Shown here one piece after another: positions 1-7,805 of a stretch of DNA of 64,000 bases. Position 1 is the first letter of the stretch, and every line of letters starts with the position of its first letter. Under the pieces are notes generated by a model. It ran no database searches, was not told the DNA's origin, and was given only the letters and a program-made list of their open reading frames with translations. The stretch is from Thermoanaerobaculia bacterium. GTDB taxonomy: Bacteria; Acidobacteriota; Thermoanaerobaculia; UBA5066. Position numbers and translations under genes: made by a program. The stretch lies in contig JAJVIN010000046.1 of NCBI GenBank assembly GCA_022071945.1, positions 1-64,000 of the forward strand, given 5' to 3'.

Positions 1-94
1 ATCAGACTGATTGCGGGCTCACCTGCATCGAGAAGACTCCATCTGCTTCCCTGTTACGTCTGACCTACGCCCAATCCGGCACAGACCCATCCCT

Positions 95-2902
95 TCAGGA
101 CCCTCCAACTGCCGTTTCTAGGATGAAGCAGGCCGAGCGGTACCGGGGCTCCAGGGCCGTCAGGACGATTCCCAGGTTCGCGCCGGCGCTGACGCCGGCG
201 AACGAGATCCTGTTCGGGTCCATGTCTGGCCGCGTCGCGAGATAGTCGAGGCCGAGCCTCATGTCGGTGACGTCGCGGATGACCTCGTCGAGGTAGGCCC
301 GCGTGGCTGGATCGGCCCTCTTCACAGGCTGGTTCCTCGTCGAGTAGGTCTTCAGCACGACCGCGAAAGCCGCCCTGCCGGCTCTCACGAGGGGCGAGAG
401 GTATTGCTCCATCGATTCCGGGACCGTCCGGTAGCCGCGCGCCACGTCACCGGCGGGAAGAAAGTGGATCACCTCGAGTCCGGGCCGGGCGTGGGCGGGC
501 AAGAGAAGGTACGCGATCGTCTCGCTTCCGCCCGTCCCGGGATAGGCCACTGTTTCGCGAACGAAGCCATCGCCCTCGGAACGCGCCAGAACCCGCCCTT
601 TCCCGGCCGGCCGCTTGTACTGGAAGAGCCGGCTCCAGGCCTGGAACTGCGCGGCCGTCGACCGGGGGAGGACGACCTCGTCCCGCTCCGCGCTGACGGC
701 TTCTCCGGAGTCGTCACTCTTGCCTTCCCGGAGCTTGGCACAGCGAAAGCCGAGTTTTCTGGCGCTGAAGAAGGCCGGGTACTCGCCCCAGACGCCGAAC
801 TGGTAGACCGGATCGTCCCAGGCCGCACCCGTGGCGAAACGATTCCCTTCCCCCGACGCGTTTCGTAGCCACTCCGACACATTCCCCGCCATGTGATAAC
901 AGCCAAACGCGCTCATCCCGAATGGCAAGCTCCGGACGGAAACGGGGCCGCTTCCCACCAGGTTCGCCCTCCCACGCAGGTCCATCCCCGGAGTCAGGAT
1001 CCCCCAGGGCATGGTGTTGCCGTAGAGAGCGGGCTCTCCGTTTCTCGCGGCCCTGTCCCACTGGAAGATCGACGGGAGCACCTTCCCCCGAAACTCCGCG
1101 TACGCCGCGGCCTCGTACCAGGTGACTCCCGAGACCGGGAAGTCCGCCTCTCCCTCGGCAAAGGTCTGACCCGACCAGTCCCTCGGTCCGGCGAGTCCCG
1201 TCCGATCCTTGAAGAGGCTCATGGCTTCTTCAAACGAGAGTGTCTTGCCGTCCTTGACGAACGGGCGTTTCCACAGCTCCTTTCTCTGGTAGCCCCCGGC
1301 CTGGATGAACTCCCGAAACTCCCTGTTGCTCACCTCGTAGCGGTCCATGAAGAAGTCCGCGAGCTTCACGGACGAAGAGACGGGCCGGTCCCAGCCGCTG
1401 AGGGTGTACTCGCCTCCGGGCACGGGAACCATCCCGGGTGGCACATCCGAGAGACGGGGAAGAACGATCCGCAGGGCGACAGGCGAGGGAGGAATCGGCC
1501 CGTCGGGAATCCTCACGGGGAGCGTGGAGAGGGTCCGTTCGTAGGGACTGTGGCCCTCCTTCTCGATCTTGAGAACGTAGTCTCCCCTCGGGATGAGCCG
1601 GTGGACGATCGGAGCGGCTCCGAGCTCCTCTCTGTGAAGCGGTCCCTCGGGCTCGAACCGGTCGAGGGAGACGGCGGCGCCAGCCGGATCCGTCTCGATC
1701 GAGAGGTCCGCCGAGGCCGCCTGTTGCAAGGACCGGAACTTCGGGTCGTCACCCAAGAACTCTTCGAGGTTCCGGGCGAGGTCGAAGGCCTCGAAGAACC
1801 TCTCTTCCGAGACGAGCGCCTCGAGCCGGCCGAGCTCCCGGCGCGCCGCCGAGAGCCGCTGGCTTCTCCAGAGCCCCCAGCCGATGCCGGCGACTGCCAG
1901 GATGGCGGCCACCACGAGGACCAGCCGGATCGCCCGCCGCCGCGTCTCGGAGGCAGCGGGCATCACCATGGTTACGGCCGACTCGGCGGGCGAGGAGACG
2001 GGGCGCTCGGCCGGACCCGACTGCACGGCCGACGAGGCGAGCCGCTTTCGGAACTGTTCCTCCGCCTGGACTTCCTCGAGGGCCGCCAGGAGCTCCGCGG
2101 AGGTCTGATAGCGCTTGTCGCGGTCTTTCTCGAGGCACCTCGTCACGATCTTGACGAGACTGGGGGGAACCTCGGGAGCCGTTTGGGCTAGAGGGGCCGG
2201 CTGATCGATCAAGACGGCCACGAGAAGGTCCGATGGAGTCGCTCCATTGAAGGCCCGCTGGCCCGCCAGCATCTCGTAGAGCACGGCTCCGAGACTGAAG
2301 ACATCGCTTCTCTCGTCCACGCCGAGGCCGCGAACCTGCTCTGGCGACATGTACCCCACCGTGCCGACCACCATTCCTGGCTGAGTCAGGGATTGGGCGG
2401 CTGGCTGGCCCGCCGGGGCCTTCTCGCGAATCTTGGCGAGCCCGAAGTCGAGCACCTTCAAGAAGCCGTCGGGCCGCAGCATCATGTTCTCGGGCTTGAT
2501 GTCTCTGTGGACGATGCCGGCTCGGTGGGCGGCCGACAGGGCCTTCGCGCACTGGATCCCGATCGAGAGCGCCTCGGAAGGCGACAGCCGGGTCCTGTCG
2601 AGCCGGGCCCGGAGCGACTCTCCCTCCACCAGCTCCATGGCCATGAACGGAAGCCCGCCCTCCGTGCCCACCTCGTAGACGTGGGCGAGGTACGGGTGGT
2701 TGAGAAACGACGCCGCCCGGGCCTCCTGGAAGAACCGCTGGAGTTGATCGGGATCGAGATGGTCCTGTCCCCGCAAGACCTTCAGGGCGACGCAGCGGCC
2801 GAGCGCCTCGTCCTGTGCCAGGTAGACCTCTCCCATGCCCCCGGATCCAAGGAGGGACGTGACCGTGTAGCGGCCGAAAGGTGACCCGGCTGAAAGCACC
2901 AT
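95..2902 (-). CDS. Ser/Thr protein kinase fused to PEGA-like, FGE-sulfatase-like and truncated alpha/beta-hydrolase domains
   Basis: A Hanks-type kinase domain fills about residues 1-285: glycine loop LGSGGMGEVY, Lys41, HRD at 132-134, DFG at 152-154, and a GTVGYMSPEQ activation segment. A membrane helix follows near 336-358, then a PEGA-like stretch, a formylglycine-generating-enzyme (SUMF1)-like domain at about 490-740 (MAGNVSEW, GFRCA), and a hydrolase-like tail with nucleophile motif GVSAG. Topology would place the kinase in the cytoplasm and the rest outside. The hydrolase stops about 25 residues after GVSAG, so the region that should carry the catalytic Asp and His is missing; no other frame in bases 1-94 restores it. 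The frame is open upstream to 3103, which would overlap the divergent sigma-factor gene. I chose the ATG at 2902 because the kinase domain begins there. The substrate is unknown. Confidence 0.85.
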   Translation of the reverse strand: MVLSAGSPFGRYTVTSLLGSGGMGEVYLAQDEALGRCVALKVLRGQDHLDPDQLQRFFQEARAASFLNHPYLAHVYEVGTEGGLPFMAMELVEGESLRARLDRTRLSPSEALSIGIQCAKALSAAHRAGIVHRDIKPENMMLRPDGFLKVLDFGLAKIREKAPAGQPAAQSLTQPGMVVGTVGYMSPEQVRGLGVDERSDVFSLGAVLYEMLAGQRAFNGATPSDLLVAVLIDQPAPLAQTAPEVPPSLVKIVTRCLEKDRDKRYQTSAELLAALEEVQAEEQFRKRLASSAVQSGPAERPVSSPAESAVTMVMPAASETRRRAIRLVLVVAAILAVAGIGWGLWRSQRLSAARRELGRLEALVSEERFFEAFDLARNLEEFLGDDPKFRSLQQAASADLSIETDPAGAAVSLDRFEPEGPLHREELGAAPIVHRLIPRGDYVLKIEKEGHSPYERTLSTLPVRIPDGPIPPSPVALRIVLPRLSDVPPGMVPVPGGEYTLSGWDRPVSSSVKLADFFMDRYEVSNREFREFIQAGGYQRKELWKRPFVKDGKTLSFEEAMSLFKDRTGLAGPRDWSGQTFAEGEADFPVSGVTWYEAAAYAEFRGKVLPSIFQWDRAARNGEPALYGNTMPWGILTPGMDLRGRANLVGSGPVSVRSLPFGMSAFGCYHMAGNVSEWLRNASGEGNRFATGAAWDDPVYQFGVWGEYPAFFSARKLGFRCAKLREGKSDDSGEAVSAERDEVVLPRSTAAQFQAWSRLFQYKRPAGKGRVLARSEGDGFVRETVAYPGTGGSETIAYLLLPAHARPGLEVIHFLPAGDVARGYRTVPESMEQYLSPLVRAGRAAFAVVLKTYSTRNQPVKRADPATRAYLDEVIRDVTDMRLGLDYLATRPDMDPNRISFAGVSAGANLGIVLTALEPRYRSACFILETAVGGS

Positions 2903-3056
2903 CGCGACTGGATACGGTAGCCGAACCGGGAGGCCCCGCGGATCGCGGTCCCATGGGGTCCCGGGCCGTCTTGTAATCAGGGCGGGGATCTTAGTACAGC
3001 GAATCCGTGCACGGCCCGCGATGCGATTTGCTGTAACCTCCGGCCACTGACCGGCA

Positions 3057-3635
3057 ATGACGGAGAGATGGGAAAGTGGCCGTGCCGACCCCGCGCGGAT
3101 CACCTCGCTGATGGTTGCGTATCAGGGCGGTGACGCGGTGGCGTTCGAGAGGCTCTACGACGAAGTCGCGGGCCCGCTGCTCGGCTATCTCCGGTCCTTG
3201 ACACGGGATGCCGCGCGGGCCGAAGACCTCCTGCAGGAGACGTTCTTCCACGTCCACCGGGCTCGCCACACGTACGACCCCACCCGCTCGGCCCGGGCGT
3301 GGCTCTATGCCATCGCCCACAACGTCTTCCTGATGTACCGGCGCGCCTCCAAGCGGCTCGGCAAGCACGAAGACCTGGCCGATGAGGAGCTTCCGGAGGT
3401 TCCCATCCCGGCGGAGATGGAAGGGCTGGCGGAAAGGGACCTTCTCCGTCGCGCCCTCGCCCAGCTCCCCGAGGACCGCCGGGAAGCCGTCGTCCTCCAT
3501 CACATCCAAGGACTCTCGTTCGCCGAGATCGGTGCCGTCTCGGGTGTCAGCGCGGGAGCCGCAAAGCTGCGGGCACACCGGGGAATGGTCGAGATGCGGG
3601 AGTTTCTCCGCACGGCAGGCGGGAGCGCGCGATGA
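3057..3635 (+). CDS. ECF-type RNA polymerase sigma factor
   Basis: This 192-residue protein has the two-domain ECF layout. Region 2 spans about residues 19-95 (GGDAVAFERLYDE, then the AEDLLQETFFHV segment and the RAWLYAIAHN helix). Region 4 spans about 125-185, with LPEDRREAVVLHHIQGLSFAEIG as its helix-turn-helix. It should direct RNA polymerase to a small envelope or stress regulon. Its stop codon overlaps the next ATG (ATGA), so it is translationally coupled to an NrsF-like anti-sigma factor. The start at 3057 keeps the whole first helix of region 2; a later ATG at 3110 would cut into it. The regulon cannot be read from this window. Confidence 0.9.
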   Translation: MTERWESGRADPARITSLMVAYQGGDAVAFERLYDEVAGPLLGYLRSLTRDAARAEDLLQETFFHVHRARHTYDPTRSARAWLYAIAHNVFLMYRRASKRLGKHEDLADEELPEVPIPAEMEGLAERDLLRRALAQLPEDRREAVVLHHIQGLSFAEIGAVSGVSAGAAKLRAHRGMVEMREFLRTAGGSAR

Positions 3636-4327
3636 ACGTCCCCCCTCTTCACAAGAGCCTCAGGAAGAGCGCGGCAGGGGGCTTTCCACCGGTACGGCCG
3701 GTCGTCAACCCAGAAAAGAGGGCTCTCGTCCTCCTGGCCTTCGTGCCCGTCATGGTTTTTGTCGTCTTGGCGGCAATGGGCCTGCGCCATGACGCGGCAA
3801 CCCTCGGACCGATGATGACCTGGGGGCCGCTCGTCCTTCAGACGGGCCTGGGACTCCTTCTCGTCGCCACCGGTCTCGTTCTGACGATCCCGGGCCGGGC
3901 GACGGGCCGGGGCTTGCCTCTCTCCCTCCTCGCCACCGGGCTCCTGGCCTTCCTCTCACAGACGTTCGCGACCCACTCCGTGAGCGCGGGGCCGGCTGCA
4001 ACGCCCACGACCACCGCGCCCGGCTCCGCCTGCATGGCGGTCGAGACACTCGTCGGGATCGCATCGCTCACACTGGTGGTCGTTCTCGCCCGGTCCCTCT
4101 CGCCCTCTCGAGTGCTGTGGCCCTGTGTCCTTGCGGCCGCGGGAACGGGCCTGATCGGCGAGGGGATCTACCGCCTGCATTGCAGCATCTCGGATCCGGC
4201 ACACGTCCTTCTCTGGCACGGCGGCTCGATTCTCGTGCTGATCGCGGCCGCCTCCACCGCTGGCAAAGTGTGGGAGAGGACCGAGAGCCGCCGCATGGCG
4301 GAACGGATCGCGCGAAGGCGAAGCTAA
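3632..4327 (+). CDS. NrsF-family (DUF1109) membrane anti-sigma factor
   Basis: The protein has 231 residues with six predicted membrane helices, the NrsF/DUF1109 topology. The family signature near the last loop is visible (RLHCSISDPAHVLLWH, about 181-196). Cys134 and Cys184 lie in predicted extracytoplasmic loops. NrsF of Caulobacter crescentus uses two conserved cysteines with the same 50-residue spacing to respond to chromate and cadmium, so metal or redox sensing is a reasonable inference. The gene overlaps the sigma factor stop by four bases (ATGA), the usual arrangement for a sigma/anti-sigma pair. The protein would hold the sigma factor at the membrane until stress releases it. Confidence 0.85.
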   Translation: MNVPPLHKSLRKSAAGGFPPVRPVVNPEKRALVLLAFVPVMVFVVLAAMGLRHDAATLGPMMTWGPLVLQTGLGLLLVATGLVLTIPGRATGRGLPLSLLATGLLAFLSQTFATHSVSAGPAATPTTTAPGSACMAVETLVGIASLTLVVVLARSLSPSRVLWPCVLAAAGTGLIGEGIYRLHCSISDPAHVLLWHGGSILVLIAAASTAGKVWERTESRRMAERIARRRS

Positions 4328-4453
4328 GGCGCGCTCGACCCGCTCCCTGACCGGCGGCTCCTTCTTCTTCGGGTCGTGATTTCGTTTCGCGCCCGCCCGG
4401 CATAAGCTTGCGTGTCGAAGATCTGACTGGACAGGACTTCCCGGGAGGTGGTC

Positions 4454-7009
4454 ATGTGGCGATCCGCTCCTTCCTTGGTCCTTGTCTCTGCCCTTTTCTG
4501 GGCGCCCGGCGCGAAGGCGGCCACTTTTTACGTCCGTGGCGACGGCGGCTCGGCCGAGCGCTGCGACGGGAAAAGCGACGCCGCGGCCCCCACAACCGGC
4601 ACGGCGCAGCCGTGCGCCTGGAACCACCCGTTCTGGGCTCTCCCGCCTGCCGGCACACCCCGGATCAGCGGCGGGGACACACTCATCATCTCGGCAGGCT
4701 CCTACATGATGGGCTTCGGCGCCCCGGGGGCCGTGAACTGTGAAAGCGAGGGCAGGTGGGAGTGTCACATGCCTCCCATCCCGAGCGGCCCCTCCCCCTC
4801 GCAGCCCACCCGAATCCTCGGCGCTGGATGGAACGCGGGGTGCCCCTCGCCGCCAGAGCTCTGGGGAACGGAGAGAGCGAACATGGTCGTCAACCTCGAA
4901 GGAGGAAACAACGTCGAGATCGGCTGCCTCTCGATCACGGACCATTCGACCTGCGTCGAATTCCACTCCGGCTCGATCCCTTGCCAGAGAGACACGCCCC
5001 CCTACGGGCCCTGGGCCGCGGACGGTCTCCACGCTTCTGACTCAAAAAACGTTCGTCTGTTCGATCTCGACATCCACGGATTCGCCGCGGCGGGGGTCAG
5101 GGCCGGCCGGCTAACCGACTGGACCCTCGAACGGGTGAGGATCGCGGGCAACGGAGCGGCGGGGTGGGACGGCGACATCGACGGAAGCGATTCCAATAGC
5201 GGAACGCTGACGTTTCGCAGGGTGACCATCGAGTGGAACGGATGCGGAGAAACCTACCCGGGTGGCCAGCCGACGGGGTGCTGGGCCCAGTCGGCGGGAG
5301 GCTACGGAGACGGCCTCGGGACGGGCGAGACCGGCGGGAACTGGGTCTTCGAGGATTCCGCGTTTCTTCACAACACCTCTGACGGGCTCGACCTTCTCTA
5401 CGCCCGGACCGGCTCGACGATCACCATCACCCGGACACGCGCGGAGGGGAACGCCGGAAACCAGTTGAAGACCAACGGTCCCGCTCTCGTCGAGAACTCC
5501 ATCGTCATGGGTGACTGTGCCTTCTTCGAGGGAAAGCCCTTCACGTTCAACGTCGACCCGTGCCGGGCGCTCGGGAACTCGCTCTCGCTCTCTCTGAGAC
5601 CCTCTGACCTCGTCCGGATCATCAACAACACCATCACCGGGCAGGGCGACTGTCTCGTCATCGCCGGCTGCTTCGGCGGCGGACCGTGCAACGGCACCGA
5701 GAAGGTCCGGCTCCGCAACAACATCTTCATCGGAAACGTGGAGTTCCTCTCCTCCGATGACCGGACCTGCCTGATGTACCAGGAGGGATTCCCCCAGGGC
5801 GACTCTCTCTTCGACGCGGACTATCACTTCGTGAGCGGAGTCAAGGACGACGCGTGTCCGGGACAGCACACGGTCTGCAACGTGGATCCCGGCCTGGTGA
5901 GCTCATCCCTCGCCACGTTCGACGCCCACCTCGTCTCGACGAGTCCCGTGATTGGGTTTGCCGCCAAGACCGATGCTCCGGCCCTCGACTTCGACAGCTT
6001 CCCGCGTGACGCCGCGCCCGACCTCGGGGCCTACGAGTACCACCCGGGCGGGGGCACCTGCACGCTCACATGCACGCACACGGTGCCCACGACGGCAATC
6101 GCGGGGGCTCCGGTCGAGTTCAGCGGCACGGTCCAAACCAGCGGGTGCGCCGGGCCGCCCGTTTACGACTGGGACTTCGGCGATGGGACGCCCCACGGAT
6201 CGGGCAGCACCGTTTCTCACATCTACCCTTCCGCGGGCGTGAGGAACTGGAGGCTCCTCGTCACCGTTCCGGGCGCGTCGTGCTCGCGGACGGGAACGAT
6301 TCAGGTCTCGGAATCGACCCTGAGGCCGTATCTCATCCCCGCGGTCGCCCACAGCCCCGGGGCGGAGGGGAGCCTGTGGAGATCCGACCTGACAGTCGTC
6401 AACCAGGCTCCAGCAGAGGCCAAGCTCACCTTCGCGCTCGTTCCGCCGAGCGGTCCGGCCCGGGCCGCCGAGGCGACCGTGGTCGCAAGGGGGACCCGGG
6501 AGTGGATCGACGTCGCGACCTCGCTTTTCGCTCTCGATCCCGAGGCCACGATCTCGGGCGCCCTCCACGTGACCTCGGACCAGCCGCTCACCGTCACTTC
6601 GCGCACCTACGATCAGGGAGGCAAGGGGACGTTCGGCGGCGGGCTCTCGGCCGTCACCCCCTCCTCGGCCCTTTCCGCGGGCGTGACCGGGGTCCTGCCT
6701 CAGCTGAAGAAGAGCAGCCAGTACAGGACGAACGCGGGCTTTGCGAACCTGATGAGCGAGTCCATCACCGTTGAGCTCCGGCTCTTCGACGAGTCCGGAC
6801 AGGCGCTGGGCAAGGAGGTGTCGGTCAACCTCCCGCCCCGGGGGTTCATCCAGGTGACCGACATCTTCAGCGCCGCGGGAGCCGGCGACTCTCGACTCGC
6901 GTACGCCACCGTCGAGGTGAAGACCCCGGGCGGGAAAGCCGGGATCTACGCCTCGGTCATCGACAACGATTCCAACGACCCGACAATCGTCCCGCTGAGC
7001 CTGCCCTGA
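4454..7009 (+). CDS. Secreted parallel beta-helix protein with PKD domain and shared C-terminal module
   Basis: The protein has 851 residues starting with a clear signal peptide that ends near AKA. Residues about 30-530 look like a right-handed parallel beta-helix of the pectate-lyase type: short repeated strands with Asn/Asp turns such as GNGAAGWDGD and RNNIFIGN. A PKD domain follows (YDWDFGDGTPHGSG). The last ~225 residues are a module also found in three other proteins of this window (10345, 11610, 14206), containing SDLTVVN, RTNAGFAN and SVIDNDSND landmarks. The ATG at 4454 follows GGGAGG by five bases; a GTG at 4448 lies inside that ribosome site and is rejected. Carbohydrate binding or cleavage is possible, but no catalytic residues are evident. 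Confidence 0.8.
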   Translation: MWRSAPSLVLVSALFWAPGAKAATFYVRGDGGSAERCDGKSDAAAPTTGTAQPCAWNHPFWALPPAGTPRISGGDTLIISAGSYMMGFGAPGAVNCESEGRWECHMPPIPSGPSPSQPTRILGAGWNAGCPSPPELWGTERANMVVNLEGGNNVEIGCLSITDHSTCVEFHSGSIPCQRDTPPYGPWAADGLHASDSKNVRLFDLDIHGFAAAGVRAGRLTDWTLERVRIAGNGAAGWDGDIDGSDSNSGTLTFRRVTIEWNGCGETYPGGQPTGCWAQSAGGYGDGLGTGETGGNWVFEDSAFLHNTSDGLDLLYARTGSTITITRTRAEGNAGNQLKTNGPALVENSIVMGDCAFFEGKPFTFNVDPCRALGNSLSLSLRPSDLVRIINNTITGQGDCLVIAGCFGGGPCNGTEKVRLRNNIFIGNVEFLSSDDRTCLMYQEGFPQGDSLFDADYHFVSGVKDDACPGQHTVCNVDPGLVSSSLATFDAHLVSTSPVIGFAAKTDAPALDFDSFPRDAAPDLGAYEYHPGGGTCTLTCTHTVPTTAIAGAPVEFSGTVQTSGCAGPPVYDWDFGDGTPHGSGSTVSHIYPSAGVRNWRLLVTVPGASCSRTGTIQVSESTLRPYLIPAVAHSPGAEGSLWRSDLTVVNQAPAEAKLTFALVPPSGPARAAEATVVARGTREWIDVATSLFALDPEATISGALHVTSDQPLTVTSRTYDQGGKGTFGGGLSAVTPSSALSAGVTGVLPQLKKSSQYRTNAGFANLMSESITVELRLFDESGQALGKEVSVNLPPRGFIQVTDIFSAAGAGDSRLAYATVEVKTPGGKAGIYASVIDNDSNDPTIVPLSLP

Positions 7010-7049
7010 GAGGGCGGGCCCGGGGCGCATCTCGATACAGGAGGAAACC

Positions 7050-7757
7050 ATGAAAACCCGTTCCGCAGCCCTCGCCCTCGGGCTCGTCTTGGCCCTGACG
7101 GGCGCGTCGTGCAAGAAGACCCAGGAAGGTGAGAGCAAGAACTGGGAACGCAACACGAAACGGTCCCAGGAGTTGATGGCCCTCTACCCCGGCTTCGCCC
7201 CGGCCATCCAGGCACAGATGGCGAAGGCCCAGGAGGCGATGACCGCGGCGAAGGGGATCTCGAGCCCCGAGGAATCCGCCCGGAAGATGAGCGAGAGCAA
7301 CTCCCTTCTGAGTGGCGGGTTCATGGGCACCCTCGGCGGGCTGCAAGGAAAGGTCAAGAACGTCCGAGAGAAGATGGCCTCTGCCTCGACGGGAGCCACG
7401 GGACCCGACCAGGCCGGGGCTCAGACCTTCGTCGCGGACGCGCAGCGAATCCTCGCTTCGACCGACGAGATGCTGAAGAGGGGCGCGGCCGACCCGGTCG
7501 GAGCGGCGGCTCTCGTCAGCAAGATCGACGGAGATCTCACCGAGGCGGCAAAGAACCTCGACAAGGTCATCGAGGCGAACAAGAAGCGGGAGGCCGCCGC
7601 CAAGGGAACCCCCGGAGCGGCACCGGAAGCAGCCGCGGCCGCCGGGGCGGGAACCCAGGCGGAGAAGGCCGTGCCCGCAACCTGGAAGTGCAAGTACTGC
7701 GCGAAGGCGAACGACGGCACGGTGGCCAAGTGCAAGGGGTGCGGCGCCCCGAGATAG
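7050..7757 (+). CDS. Probable lipoprotein with C-terminal RanBP2-type zinc finger
   Basis: The 235-residue protein begins with a signal peptide running into ALTGASC, a possible though imperfect lipobox. A helical Ala/Lys-rich body (about 30-180) follows, then an Ala/Pro-rich linker. The last 24 residues carry Trp212, Cys214, Cys217, Asn221, Cys228 and Cys231. This fits W-x-C-x2-C-x3-N-x6-C-x2-C, the RanBP2-type zinc-finger consensus, exactly. In eukaryotes that fold binds RNA or ubiquitin; a role outside the cytoplasm would be unexpected. The ATG is preceded by a strong AGGAGG. The gene lies 40 bases after the beta-helix gene on the same strand and may be co-transcribed with it. The function is unknown. 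Confidence 0.75.
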   Translation: MKTRSAALALGLVLALTGASCKKTQEGESKNWERNTKRSQELMALYPGFAPAIQAQMAKAQEAMTAAKGISSPEESARKMSESNSLLSGGFMGTLGGLQGKVKNVREKMASASTGATGPDQAGAQTFVADAQRILASTDEMLKRGAADPVGAAALVSKIDGDLTEAAKNLDKVIEANKKREAAAKGTPGAAPEAAAAAGAGTQAEKAVPATWKCKYCAKANDGTVAKCKGCGAPR

Positions 7758-7805
7758 CAGCCAGCGCTCGCGCGCTTCTGGAAGACGGATCTGCCTCGCC
7801 CGCGA

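Noticed and set aside
893-2191. Long plus-strand open frame opposite the kinase gene
   Set aside because: GC-rich coding DNA leaves long antisense frames; this one has no ribosome site and no recognisable domain.
3033-3058. GTAACC before the sigma gene, like the -35 box of Caulobacter SigF promoters
   Set aside because: The sequence 16 bases downstream is CAAT rather than CGAA, and a start there would fall inside the coding region.
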